Shown here one piece after another: positions 40,575 through 55,041 of a stretch of 64,000 bases of DNA. The notes under the pieces were generated by a model that was not told the origin of the DNA, did no database searches, and saw only the letters and a list, made by a program, of their open reading frames with translations. The position numbers and the translations under genes were made by a program. Every line of letters starts with the position of its first letter. The first letter of the stretch is position 1. The DNA comes from Paraspadella gotoi (taxonomy: Eukaryota; Chaetognatha). Where the stretch lies: assembly GCA_051294375.1 (NCBI GenBank), contig CM119264.1:11631030-11695029 (forward strand). Direction: 5' to 3'.

Positions 40575-40862
40575 NNNNNNNNNNNNNNNNNNNNNNNNNN
40601 NNNNNNNNNNNNNNNNNNNNNNNNNNNNNNNNNNNNNNNNNNNNNNNNNNNNNNNNNNNNNNNNNNNNNNNNNNNNNNNNNNNNNNNNNNNNNNNNNNNN
40701 NNNNNNNNNNNNNNNNNNNNNNNNNNNNNNNNNNNNNNNNNNNNNNNNNNNNNNNNNNNNNNNNNNNNNNNNNNNNNNNNNNNNNNNNNNNNNNNNNNNN
40801 NNNNNNNNNNNNNNNNNNNNNNNNNNNNNNNNNNNNNNNNNNNNNNNNNNNNNNNNNNNNNN
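40575..40862. other. assembly gap, 288 N
   Basis: Run of N upstream of the Ig1 exon, where the missing signal-peptide exon or part of it could lie. Confidence 0.99.
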
Positions 40863-40977
40863 ACATCTTTGGGGCGACGGTTGAGAAACGATTGCGAAGA
40901 CGATATTCGGAGGGAGAGAGACTTGAAGGATGTCGATGGAGAGCGAGAGGAGAAGCAACGGGATCCGAAGACGCCAT

Positions 40978-40980
<3 letters not shown>

Positions 40981-41061
<81 letters not shown>
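40981..41061. repeat. (AG)n microsatellite, ~80 bases
   Basis: Pure AG dinucleotide repeat upstream of the Ig gene's first recognised exon. Confidence 0.97.
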
Positions 41062-41062
<1 letters not shown>

Positions 41063-41589
41063 AGAAAGAATAATAGAAAGACAGAGAGACAGAAAAAACG
41101 AAAAAAAGGGTCTCGAAATGTGTTGAAGTGACTCCCGATTGTCACTTGATCCCTTCCTTGCTCGAGGATGAAATAAACCGTGCGACTGATGACAGATGGA
41201 ATCCAAGGAAGAGAGGGAGAAGGTTTTGGGGGGGAGGAATTGAAGGAGGGGGGCAAAAAGAATAAGGATATCGTGGAATAGTCCGAGGCTAAGGGGGTCA
41301 GGTTGTCACGTTGGGTGAAGCCGCCATGGCGATCCCTTTTCCAAAAATGTTATTCTCTTTTGATCTCCGCCGATTACTCCGTAATTTTCGCGCCGCCAAA
41401 AATTTGGAAATTTGATTTCTTTTCTTTTTCTTTTCTTTGTTCTCTCGTTTTCCTCCTCACACGTTTCATTCGTTTGTTTTTCTTTTATCGCCTCCAGAAA
41501 CCAAAACAAACAACAAACGATAGACTTCCGGTTTCTCTTTTTTTTTGTTGCTTTCTTTTTCTTCGGGAACAAAAAAACTCGTTAACTCA

Positions 41590-41704
<115 letters not shown>

Positions 41705-43496
41705 TTGAGGTGCAACGACCTGTTAAATGACGACGTCAAAGAGGTACGGCGTCTTGGAGAGACCACGGTCTCACGGGCAGACGAACGAACGAACCGGCTG
41801 GATGTTACAATTTTCCGCCGTATTTTCCTAACAGGCCGAGGAACTTATAAATTTCCCGCCTTCCAAATAGTTTTTCGCGAGACACGTTGCTCGCGCGGGA
41901 GAGAGTGGGGTTCGCCGCGCGATGAGAAGTTAGCTCGTGGGCCAAGAGGTGGCGTCTCGTAAAACCTTGAGAGTTCGAGAGATAAATCTAAAATCGAGAA
42001 GCGGCATTTAACCCGGATCACTTTTACGACGTTTTATGACTCGTAAAACGAGAACGTTCATCGTTCGTGACCTGGAGTCGTGTTGGGTCGTTGAATTGAA
42101 ATCTAGAGGTTCGTTTTGATCCACTTTGAACAAAAAAATTACGCGCAACGGGGAAAGTTGATCCTTTTTCAAAAAATCCAAATGAGTTTTGAGAAAGCTT
42201 TAATCCGGTTTGGCGGGAGATTCGAACCTCTTCGTTGTGGGTTCCGTCCCGGAGCGGCGTGGGTTTCGATTCGTTTCGGCGCGGGTTTAAACCCGGTTCA
42301 GCGTGATTTTCGACCCGGAGTGTGCTTAGAAAAACTTTAACGTGAAAAATCACATTTTTTTTCTTCGAGTTGGAGCAAAGCGAATCGCGCTTGCGACGAA
42401 CGAGCGAAAGACTCGCGTCTCGCGCTTCTATCTCTCTCTCTCTCTCACGCGGGCGCGTTCGAGGTCAGCGGAAAAATGAGGGGAGGACGAAAATATCTTT
42501 CTGACGGAATCCACGGCAAGGTCGGTCGGTCGGTTCCGTTTATCACGTTTGGCCGCCTGAATCCGCCTGAAATAACCGAGAGCCTTTCGCCGGAAATGTA
42601 CGGAGATTAAATTGAAACCTCCTCGGTTTGCCGTCTTGCAAGTTGAAGCCTCGAAGTGAAGAGACGCGGAGAAGCGAATAGCGGAAAAGAGTTGAAAAGC
42701 CGACGCCGTTATGCGCTGAGAGGAAAAAAAAAAAAGAGAGAAAAAAAGTAAATGGGAGGAAAATATGCGGTTTATGGCTAAAAGAAAATTTTGTTTAAAG
42801 AAAAAAAAAATATCGGTGATGGAATATTCAATGAATAACGAGGAGCATCATTCTTTGTCTACGAGTTTTTTTTTTCTTTCCTGGAATCTGAGTTTTTTGC
42901 TTTTTTTCTTTTTTTACGTCTCGCCAGGGAAGGCTTCGTTTTAAGGGAGGATCGCCTGTAAAAAAATATGACAAGCCACGTTGAGAATTTATTTAACGGG
43001 AAATATTTTTTTTTCTTTTGGGAGGGGGGGGTGGATGGTGGTTAAGGATTGGAGGGCAAAGGGAGAGAGGGTGGTTAGAAAGGAAAGGGATTAGTGGCGT
43101 TTACCTTGTTGGATTCGTTTGAGGAAGGTATAAAGAGTTTTTAGATTGTAAAGGGGACAGTAAGGGAAAAAGGTGACGGGAAGGGTAGAAGAATCTGAAG
43201 CGGAGGAATGGAAAAATAAGAAGTGAGAGAAAAGGTGGGGGAAAAGTGGGATAATGAGGGGTAAGTAAGAAAGTCAGGAGTGCAGAAAGAATAAGAGGGC
43301 AGAGGAAGCTGGAAAAGGCGTCGAATAATTTTTGCCGGTTCAAAGATTCTGCTGGAGACGAAAAGGCGGTGGTTATCGGTTAATTTCGGGAGAAAATCGG
43401 AAAAATTAGGCGATGCTACTAAAGTGAAGCTCAGCAGGCGGACCAGCAGCTATCTCTCTATCTCTATCGCTCTCTCTCATATTTATCTATTTTTTT

Positions 43497-43498
43497 CC

Positions 43499-43555
<57 letters not shown>
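43497..43555. repeat. (CTAT)n microsatellite (segment C)
   Basis: About 14 CTAT units. The degraded counterpart is at 58048-58105. Confidence 0.95.
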
Positions 43556-43556
<1 letters not shown>

Positions 43557-44822
43557 TTTTCTACAAATGTATCCTTATTTAATTATTACGCGACTGGCTG
43601 CCACGTTGAATTGTCATCTTTTCTTTGTATTAATGTCCTCAGTCCGAAAAAGATGCTATTTCCGCAGAGGACTCCTTTCGCTCCAATTGATAAATCGCTT
43701 CCGACCCACCTTGCTTCTCGTTTTATCACATCAACATTTCATGGCGTACTCACATCGACGTCGCCTTTCATGGCTTTCGAAATCACCTCCTTCCTCACTT
43801 TTCAGTTAATTGTCTTTGCCAAAACTCTTGGCCCGTCTCTTTGTCTGACCTTTACCGTCACCTTAAAGGGCATGTAAATTTCACAAAATCACTCAACTCA
43901 AATTTTTTTTGAACGATTAAAAACTAAAAATATAAAAAAAATCATAAACACTAATTCAATAAAAGGAAAAAAAACAGGTTTGAAAACTAGAATGAAACTG
44001 ATTAAAAATCAAAGTAGCAAAATGGATATCAATCAGAATTAATGCTGAAAGAACGTTGACAATGACAGCCGACGATGTTCGACCGTCTTCTCTCTATGAC
44101 AAGTCACCGCCGTCGTCAGCGGTTCTATGAATGGCAATCCCATTTAAAAGGAACCAACACCATTCTTTGCCATTTTGATTTTTGAGATCAGCAAGTGGCT
44201 GTTTTTCAGGATCACGATTCTCTTACATAAGGTGATGTAAGGAAGTTTTAGGAATCAAAATTTACAGTTATAATCTTAAAAACTATTATACTTAGTGGTG
44301 ATACTAATTTGTAGTTATTTTTCCTTTTTTATAATTATATAGTTAGCCGCAGTCAGCTTATTTTGGTATTCATCACAACCTAACCTCTTGATACATGCAA
44401 AATTTCAAAATGTTTTAATTCTTTACTGTTCTGAGGAACAATTCAGATTGCTCAGTTAAGAGTTTCATAAAAGAAAATATACAATCTCTTTAAAATCTTA
44501 AAAGTTTTTAGCTATATTATTATATATCTTTTTAATCACCTCTTTATTATATGCATATATCACTTGTTGTCACCCTTATTATATAGCTCACTGGTGCCCA
44601 CTAATTTATAAATTTAAAATAAATTTCACCGAATATTTGTTACTTGGTTTATTTTCATGTTCTTAATATGCTAAATTTTTAATTTTACTAAATTTTATAT
44701 ATAACATCACTCTATTCTCAGCCTCGACACCGGATATTATCTGTTATTACCACAACGCTTAAATACTGGATTTAGATAATGACAACCATATTCTGACACT
44801 TATTCTTTTGCTTTTATTCTTT

Positions 44823-45408
44823 TTACGCATTGCGATAACAAAACGAGCGAGTGAACCAGAGACGGGATAGACACGAGCTAAGAGCAGAGAAAGAGAGAGA
44901 GAGAGCAGAGAGACTGAAGAAGGAGAGAGAGAGAGTGCAATGTTGCATCTCTAAACATTGGAGACGTTTACGACTTTTAGCCACAGAAAATTGATGTCCA
45001 GTCAAAGGCGGCGGTCACACTAGACCGACCAAAACGGACTATGACATCGATTAACTACCATGAACGTTTAAATACGCCCTTACATGGCCTATTGCTCAAG
45101 TGCACCATCAATAGAAAGAATTTTAGGGAAGAAAAAAGGGACGCAGTTGGAGACTTGAGCAAAAAAGGAAAGCAAGAAGGTAATTTTGTTCGCGAAGGCG
45201 AAGGTGAAAAAAAACAAAAAGAATATGAGAAGGAAGCAACTAGGCAGCATAGCTAATCTAATAACGAGGAATTGTTTGGTAACGAGGAAGGAAAAGAGAG
45301 GAGAGAAGAGACGGGAAGAGACGGAGAAGGAAGGAGGAAGAGCTACAAGGAGATCCACGGGAACCGACCTCAGAAAAATGGCAACAGCGCCTATATGATA
45401 CTCTAAGA
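44823..45408. repeat. inverted repeat 2, left arm
   Basis: Reverse complement of 45440-45991 with scattered mismatches and indels. The loop is only about 35-40 bases. In segment D the left arm is present (about 59120-59705) but not the right one. Confidence 0.85.
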
Positions 45409-45439
45409 CTATTAAAATCTCTATCATGATCCAATCGTG

Positions 45440-45991
45440 ATATTCTAGCATATAGGCGTCTGTTGCCAGTATTTTCTTGAGGTCCGTTCCCGTGAGACTC
45501 CTTGTAGACCTCTTTCCTCATCCATTCTTCTCGCGTCGTCTTCCCGTCTGCTCTCTCCCTCTCTTTTCCTTTCCCTCGTTACCAAAACCAATTCCTCGTT
45601 TTAGATTAGCTATCTTGCTCTGTTGCTTTCCTCTCCTCATTATTCTTTTGTTTTTTCCTTTCCGCTCTGGAAACAAGCAAATTACCTTCTTGTCTTTCTT
45701 TTTGCCTCAGTCTCCAACTCGCTTCCTTTTTTCTCGTCCTTAAAATTCCTTCTATGGTGCGGTGCCACTGGAATCAGGCCATGTAAGGGTCGTTTTAACG
45801 TCAGTAGTATCGTGTCGATAGTCCGTTTTTGGTCAGGGTCCTATGTGACCCCGTCCGCACTTTGAACTGGACATCATTTCTAGCTGAAAGTCGTAAATCG
45901 TTCTCCTAATGTTTTGTAAATGGCAACATGCATGCTCTTCTCTCTACTCTCTCGTCTTTCTCCTTCTCTCTCTCTCTCTCTCTCTCTCTCC
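45440..45991. repeat. inverted repeat 2, right arm
   Basis: Reverse complement of 44823-45408, ending in a CT tract at a 25-N gap (45992-46016), after which the sequence returns to colinearity with segment D. Confidence 0.85.
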
Positions 45992-46016
45992 NNNNNNNNN
46001 NNNNNNNNNNNNNNNN

Positions 46017-48090
46017 AAAAGTCCTTAAAATTATTTTTGCGCTCGTCCAATAAAACTTCATATATTATAGTGTAAAAACTTGACATTTTTTCCGGCGAGA
46101 AATAATCTTAATTTTTTTAAATTCCTTAAACAAAACTTTAACTTGACTTGCACTCCCTTTTTAGAGTTTCTTGACTAATGTCATTAGTCATTAGTCAATA
46201 GCTGACCGGCTACAAAATTGGAAGCCCCTATCTTTTTCCAGCTTATAAAAAATTATAATAGACAAGACCTGCTTTGAATCGCAGAGAGTGAAGTTCAAAG
46301 CAGAAAACCAGAACCTCAGAGATTTTAAAAATCAAAAAACTTGAAAAAGCGATCTGAACTTTCTCTTGCTATTGAGGGCAAACAACTTGATTTTGCAATA
46401 GAATGAGAGGACTCAAAATTTTTTTCATTATTTGTGATTATTTTGCCACGTAAATGAAAATAGTATTCAAATTGATCAGTACCCGTGGATCTCCTTGTGA
46501 TGGGAGAATTAAGTAAAAATTGGAAAGGTTGTTTAATGAAGAAAAAAGAGAGGAAAAGGTAAGAAAAAGGAAATGTTTAAAGAAATGAAGGGAAAAAAAA
46601 GGTCAACAAAGAGAGCAGCACAGAGAAGACGGAAGAAGGTCTGTGGATAAAGAAGCGGAACAAGGGATCGAAAAAAAAGGGAAGAAAGTCGAGAAATAGT
46701 ATTGACTCTGCATTCAAAAAACAGTACTTGCTTGTATTTGTATTGTATTTACGGTCTTTATTCTGTTGTTTTTTTTTAGACATCGATTAAGGTCAAGAAC
46801 TATTCTTTGTCTTTTTAAATTTTATTGATGCCCATAAGCATGTGTCACTCTCGCCATGTGCTTACCGCTCTTCACGAATTTCCTCCTCTCGACCGTGAGT
46901 GAAAAAGGCGAGCCTCTTTTTTTTGCAAGTCACGAAGCGTAAGCTTAGAAGCCATTAGTGAAACTGATGTCTTTAGTCTAGACTCTAGACGAAATGATAA
47001 CAACCACAACGAAAGTCGATTCATATCAAAATCAATACTTTCCACACTATACTATCCAATACTATACTATTCGCACTGGATTCACTTTTAACTAAAAGCA
47101 AATTCTTGAAAATGTCATTCAATAATCATCCAAAACTTTAATTTAAAAATAAAACTTTATAATAAATCAATAAATAGATGTTCTAAGTATAGAAGAAGCT
47201 TTTTGCGTTGATCCATTTTTTTCCTTTTTGTACTTAAGACGCCCTAATGATAATTTATCGGAAAAACAGGTTCAAGAACAAACTCTTAAACGTCAACTTC
47301 AATTCAGTTCAATTTCCTTCTTGTCGGCGATATTTCCAGATTAGAACTTATGCCCAACCGAGTAAACGGAAAGCAAAGAGGTTGTTTTCTATATATCACA
47401 TACAGTTTTCACTAAATACTAATAAATAAACATAAAATAAAATAAAATAAATTAACTTCTTAGTGATTAAACACTTAAAGTAAACAATTAAGACATATAT
47501 AGAATATTTAGTTAATTTATTCTTTATATATAAGTATTAGTTTACACTAAAATATTTAAGTTTATGTTAACCTTATGGTTACCCTCATTTTTTTTTCTCT
47601 GGTTATGCACACCTAGAGTAAATCCGTAATCAGCCCACAATTTCTGTGATATTTTGTTTATATGTTTCTTATTGTTATATACCTTCAGTTCCCCCTCTCC
47701 CCCACATTGTTCCTCTCCGCCGCCGTCGCTATCGTCAGTCCAACTCCGCTCATAGATTTCCTCTTGTTCTTTTGTGCCACGGATCTAATTTTCTTCCTCG
47801 AGGCTTTTAACTAACGTAATTGAAAGCGGCGCGGGGCGGCGGAAGCGTGGCCGGCGAATGGCGCGGCTGGGGTGGGGGTTAGGGGACGGGTAATGTTTGG
47901 GTTAATGTTTGGTCGGTGCATATGAAACGTTGGAAAGTTTAGGCGCGCCTCTCGCGGGTTATTTAAGTAACTAAAACTCAAGAATTTCGCGTGCAAAGGA
48001 TTCTGAAACCGATGGCGATCATAATTTTGGGTTGGGTGAGCGTCTGGTGGTCCCTATCACAAAGATGGATTAAAGTGCTGTTTCTTTGCA
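46017..48090. other. AT-rich intergenic or intronic DNA, no gene seen
   Basis: Unique AT-rich sequence with a short GC-rich patch at 47.82-47.90 kb. Conserved in segment D (59.84-61.95 kb) only as frameshifted copies, so no reading frame is supported. Confidence 0.55.
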
Positions 48091-48334
48091 GCGGCCTCAG
48101 TGGCTCAGTGGACTAATGCACCATCCCAAGTGCGTCCCTGGTTCGAGCCCTGAGGTTGTTCAAGTAGAAAGTGGGATGGACCGGGTAACCCGCCTGTAGG
48201 CATGGGCCCCTACTGCAGAACCCAAAGCTCTGGACTACATGAACATCCCGTCTCGCTGTCGCACAGAGGTGACAACCGCTGCGGGTGTGGCGCCCTGTTA
48301 AAACCAGCCTCTTCAAGCGAAAGGTTTTTTTTTT
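48091..48334 (+). mobile_element. tRNA-derived SINE (copy in segment C)
   Basis: The head begins GCGGCCTCAG and carries a pol III A box TGGCTCAGTGG (48101-48111) and a B box GGTTCGAGCCC (48140-48150), about 30 bases apart as in tRNA genes. The T stem does not pair, so this is not a working tRNA. An unrelated body of about 150 bases follows and ends at a T run (48325-48334) that would stop pol III. Such elements move by borrowing LINE reverse transcriptase. No target-site duplication was seen. Confidence 0.72.
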
Positions 48335-48345
48335 AGTGGTAAAAG

Positions 48346-48712
48346 TCGGGTCGGTCGGTGATCGGTCGAGTCGGTCGATCGGTCGTCGGTCGATCGGTCG
48401 ATCGGATCGGTCGATTGGGTCGGTCGGTCGGCTGATCGGTCCGATGCGGTCGAGTCGGCTCGATCGGTCGATCGGTCGATGGTCGATCGACGGCTCCGGC
48501 GGTCGGTCCGGATCGGTCGATCGGGCGTCGGATCGAGCGGTGACTGTGCGTCGGTCCGAATCGCGGGTCCGAATCGGTCGATCGGTCGATCGGTCGGGTC
48601 GGTCGATCGGTCGGTCGGTGTCGTCGGTCGAGTCGTCGGTCGGTCGATCGGTCGGTCGGTCGGGTCACGGTCGGTCCCGGTCGGTCGGTCGGTCCGGTCC
48701 GGTCGGTCCCGG
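48346..48712. repeat. TCGGTCGA-type minisatellite (segment C)
   Basis: About 370 bases built from GGTC and GATC quartets, giving units such as GATCGGTCGGTC. It begins a dozen bases after the SINE's terminal T run. Frames read as Gly-Arg-Ser repeats without stops, a by-product of the unit. Confidence 0.92.
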
Positions 48713-49029
48713 AAATTGGCGACGGGATAAATTCTTTTTTCTCCTCAAGACCATATTGTGGGTTCGGATGGAGGAATTTTCCTCGTTGGCGGTAAGACGA
48801 CGACATGTCAGTCCTTGTTGGTCGGCATCTGAACGGCAACAGGTTTGTGTTGGACGGTTTAAAGGAGGAACAATGGGAGGTTAGAAGAGTAAAAAAAACC
48901 CGATGAAATCAACTGGCAATGAAAACCCGATCAAGACGGGGCAAACAGCAAGAGCAAGATGACCCAAAGACAAACAATTCTTTGATGGACCGCGAGGAAA
49001 TTCTGTAATTATCGCCACAAAGCAAATTC

Positions 49030-49066
<37 letters not shown>

Positions 49067-49969
49067 ATTGAGCAGTCTTTTTTTCTCTCTCAATTTGCTC
49101 GACTTTGCAAACAGAAAATGATGATGTGAGAGATCATTTTCAAGTTTTCTACTGTTTACCGACTCCAGACTCCAAACATAAACTTTTATAAAAATTTAAG
49201 CCAGTATATAAAAAGTTTAGCAGTTTAGCAGCTCCAATTTCCCAGGGATTTCTTACAAATTTTTAAACATTTTTTACAAGTCTAATTAAATTAAAGCGCA
49301 CGCAAACGCCGGGAAATCTCCCTCTACAAACTCCTTCGCCAACAAGCAGCTGCAGGATAATTTCCTTTTGAAGAGCGCCGCCTTGACCGTCCGCGGCGGG
49401 GTCGCACCGCTTAAGCTTTACGGGGCTGACCGGCCCCGCGGTTGGCGGCGGACCTGGCGCCGCTTCCCCAACGAGGTCTGGCCACCGCAACCCCACGGCA
49501 CCGTTCCCCGGTCGTTCACCGCTACTTTTGGCGGCGCCTCTCACCTCGCCCACGTTCGGCGTCTCGCCGCCATATTTTTTTCTTCAAAAGTGTTAGCTTT
49601 TTCCCGCAGATTTTTTAAGCGGTCTTTCTCGCAGACCTTTTCCTTGAATCCTTCCGGCCAAGTTTTAAAGATTTTTCATGTCGACCTGATCTGAAATTCT
49701 GTTCCTTTCCGTTTTGCTCACCCCCTTTCTCCTCTCTCTCTCTCTCAAGTCTCTCCTCCTCTCTCTTCTCCTCTCTCTCTCTTCTCTCTCTCTATTCTTC
49801 TCATCTCTTCTCTCTTTCCCTCTTTCTCGTACTTGCCGTGTCGTATTTAATTTACAGTTTTAAATATTGTTTTCGGCAGAGTCACATCTTGACCTTGACA
49901 TAGGATTTTTTTTAATCTTCTCTCTCTCTCTCTCTCTCTCGCTATCTCTCTCTCTTTCGCTCTCGTTCT

Positions 49970-51460
<1,491 letters not shown>

Positions 51461-52500
51461 GAAGAGAAGATGAAAATCAATTTGAAGAATATCGAGAGGT
51501 TCGAGAATCTCCTCGCGTTTTTCATTTCGATGGAGAGAAAATCGAGCGATGGACGAGGGATGAGTCGAGGGCGCTCGAGTTTCGTGGGGCGAAAGATGGC
51601 GGGCGTTGTAGTCGATGTAGAGAACAAGGGATCTACAATAGAGCTGGGCTGGGACAGGGCTGGCCTCTAGTATGTCAAAGAATAAATGAAGTGTTTTTGG
51701 GTAGAAAATGTTTGAAAATGTTATCAACAGTTGTTACAGTGCGGATGACCAATGAGAAAGAATTAAGTTTTACTGGGTTAGCGAACAAATCGGATGTGGG
51801 ACTGGATTTGTCTTTAAACCATTCTTTGTGAAACAATTTGTTTGTGTTCGAAGGAAAAAAGATTGAAAACCTCGCATGGTAAAAAACTTTATATGTACGT
51901 TATATTTCAGTTTCAAGTTTCAGTTTCAGTTTTATCCAATCCGTTTTTAGGCGCTGTCTTTATGGTGTCTCTAAGAAATAAAACGTTAATTTAAGTTTAT
52001 TAGTTCTTCCGTGAGCGAAACTTCTCGACTAATCCTCTTCAAAAATATCCATTAGCTTTGGATGCCCGAACCGACCGCGCTTGACACTTGTTAAGCCTTC
52101 GCCAATGAGAATAGTTAATAGATTAACTGATCAGTGATTCACTCGCTCCCGCTGTCGACTTCGTTTTAAAATAAAACCTTCTTAAATACTCTTCTTACTA
52201 TTTCATACCCCTTTTCCATTTTTTCTTCATCTCATTTCTCTTCATCGATTTTAAAAACCTTTTTCTTTTTCCTCTTACATTTTATCGCCAATTGTGTCGA
52301 GGTTCTCCTCCGGCGATTGCCCCTCGCCCCTCCTACCTCATCGCCTCCGACGGAGTCAGTGAATTGTTTCTCTCACAGCGTCAACAAGAGAAACCTCGAA
52401 GAACTTTCCATTACGTTTTATTTGATGATGCCTCTCGTCACAATGGCCTCTCGCCATAAGGGGGAGAGAGAGGAAGAGAGAGGGAAGAGAGAGAGAAGAT

Positions 52501-52536
<36 letters not shown>

Positions 52537-52697
52537 ACAAGAGAGAGGAGAGAGGGAGAAGAGAGAGAGAGAGAGACGGGAGGGAAAGATAGAGAGAGAG
52601 AGAGCGGAAGAGAAAGAAGAGGAGAAAAAGCGACAGGAAGAGAAACCAGAGAAGTTGACAGAGATAAAAAAGAAAGAGAGAGAGGGAGAGAGAGAGA

Positions 52698-52743
<46 letters not shown>

Positions 52744-54080
52744 GAGAGAGAGGAGATGTATGAGTTTCACAATCACTCGTCGTTTAAAACTTAATCGTTC
52801 GGTTCTAGGGAGACATTTTAAAAATGAATCAGCTCCGAGACATGGATCGTTGGGGGCGAACGAGTCCGTTCGTCTGGGGTTAAGGGGCAGATGAGGATAT
52901 AAAGAAGGTCGAGAGGGAAGATCGTTACAGGGTTCTTTGAAGAAAAGCGGGCGAGATTTTTAATTGGGGGAGTCAGATGTTTGGTTCTCTCGAATTAGTG
53001 ATGGAAGTTGAACAGTTACGATCTGAAAGTAATCATGAAGTATAAAAGGTGTTGGTTGTCTGAATAGTTTTGGTGTTTGTCAGGAGCTACGCGTGACGTG
53101 GTTGTTTGACATCAAAGAACATGAAGCAAATCGTTAAAAAGGGTCAATTAGAATCATCGTCACGAGAGTAAACCTTTAATGTTGTCAGGGACGTTGTTGG
53201 TTCCCAGATGGAAGCCAGGTCAGCTGATCGAAGGGACTGTCTTCTATTTTTTTTTGAAAAAACACTGCGGAATTAATCAATAGTTGACTTGATTTAGCTG
53301 GCCCAGCTGTGAGCAGTCGGCTTTTGACTGCAGAGAGAGAAGAGAGAAAGAGAGAGACGTTTTTTCCAAAAATACTAAAAATGTTATACTAAATTCTTAA
53401 TATAACTGCACACAATTTCTGTATTTTAGGGTCGAATCGAATTGGATCGGCAAACTCGCGAAATAATTTTCGCTTGGATGAGAGACATTAGTGTTTTTTT
53501 TTTGTTTTTTTTTTGCTCTTCGGTCTTCCGGGCCCGCGAGTTCTTCGAGGGGCAGAAGCGGAATATGTAAATGGTTATATCTTCTAATTAACTATTTGGC
53601 TCCGTGTTTCTTTCTTTTTCCTCCTTTTCCTCTTCTTGGTGATATTTTTTCTTCCGTTTTCCTCTTTCCTACGTAGTTTTTATAAGGATCCTACCACACA
53701 CCGTCCACTCTTTTTTTTTCTTCGCTCAGTTTCCCTCCTCCTGATTTTCCCATTCGCTTCCGAAAAAACCGAACCTTTCCTTACTTTTTATTTCTCCTAC
53801 TCAATAGATCCAGTTCCTCCCCGCATTTTCGTATTAAGATAATAAATGTTAATGTTTCGTATCTTTCCTCTTCCCCTTCTCGGTCCTAATCATTACGCAT
53901 TAAGGCTAAGAACGGGTCGGTCAATCCTCCCGATTTTTTTCTTCTTTGCCCGAAAAAAAAAAAGAGAAAAGAATCGAAGGCTTCGTTTTCTCAGAGGGTT
54001 GGGTTAGGTATGTTCCGGGTAAGTGGAGACGGGTTAGAGACTGGGTGGTCGGAAATTAATATTAATATTAATATTAATAA
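51461..54080. other. spacer between the arms of inverted repeat 3, no gene seen
   Basis: Unique DNA with an A/G-rich block (52460-52755) whose open frames are Arg-Glu repeats, and AT-rich stretches. Nothing coding is supported. Confidence 0.55.
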
Positions 54081-54300
54081 TATTATTATGGTGGACTATC
54101 CACCACACGGTTCATCACGGCCATTGGTGCCGGAGAGCAAGTCGGTCTGGGTCCTAGCCCGGTGGTCCCCTCGCAGTTAAACAGGGTCGGGGGCTAAACA
54201 CCCAACTGTAACATGGTGTTAGCAGCCTGAATCCGAAGGCTCAGGGATGCTTATATGCGAACGGTTCTGTCATTAAAAACATATCAAATAAATTACTGTC
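54050..54300. repeat. (ATT)n tract followed by a compact GC-rich element of unknown type
   Basis: (ATT)n at about 54055-54088 abuts a ~190-base GC-rich segment (54090-54280) unlike its AT-rich surroundings. The microsatellite next to a compact GC-rich body resembles a SINE or other short non-autonomous element, but no convincing A and B boxes or terminal repeats were found. It occurs once in the window. Confidence 0.3.
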
Positions 54301-54494
54301 TCTTCAATTATTAACATTAACAATTAAATTAACAATAGGAATTGTATGGGTTAAGTTTTTCACAGGCCGCTTAGTTGTGAGAAATTTTCATCTTCGTCCT
54401 TCGTCGTCCCGTTGCAATTGCTTTGTCTTCATTTAATTTGACTTTAGAAACCAAACGCGAGAAATAACGAAGATTAGGGAAAGATCGGAAAGTT

Positions 54495-54988
54495 ATGATC
54501 CATCATCCGTCCTTGCCTCCTCGCCTTGAACCTCTGAATTTATTGAGAAAATTCTCTTACGAGGAAGAATTCCACTCGAAAAGTCCAGTTAGGATGATGG
54601 CATCGGGCGGAGGAACTTGTCTGAATAACGGACTTTAGGGTCAGATCGGATTTTTATATTTTTCTCGCGGAGCGAATCCTTGATGACCGGGCGCCGGCCA
54701 TCGCCCGCGCCCGGAGATTTGATAATCCGGATCAGCGACAACTCGAAACAGCATTGCGTGATACACAAATTGTCAGTCGCCTCGATCGTACGGTTCTCCT
54801 CGTCCACCGGTAAGATCTCGATGGCTGATGCCAGACATGTGCGGGCAGCGGGGGATGTTTCTAGTGATGGCTGGGATTTAAAGATGACGAGATAGTGAAG
54901 ATTTTCATGATGGTATCCACGATTTTTTTGAGTGTGATTTTGACGCGTGAATTTCGCGGTCTGCGTGATGAGATAAGACGAGAAGATG

Positions 54989-55041
<53 letters not shown>

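Noticed and set aside
40863-40976. Possible first exon of the Ig gene from an ATG at 40976 on the minus strand
   Set aside because: The ATG frame has no signal peptide. Another frame is hydrophobic but has no ATG, and the donor would be inside the N gap. It cannot be decided.
48091-48165. Functional tRNA gene
   Set aside because: A and B boxes are present, but the T stem does not pair and the sequence continues into a SINE body ending in a T run.
48346-48712. CRISPR-like array
   Set aside because: It is a continuous tandem repeat with no unique spacers, in a eukaryotic context.
48285-48884. Long Gly-Arg-Ser plus-strand frame (199 codons), with a similar one at 62.15-62.86 kb
   Set aside because: It is the translation of the TCGGTCGA-type minisatellite, which lacks stops on both strands.
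49260-49620. Arg/Pro-rich frames in a GC-rich patch (also 63.14-63.52 kb)
   Set aside because: Frames on both strands are equally open and the two copies disagree by frameshifts. No family is recognised.
52317-52744. Arg-Glu-rich plus-strand frames
   Set aside because: They follow the A/G-rich repeat at 52460-52755.
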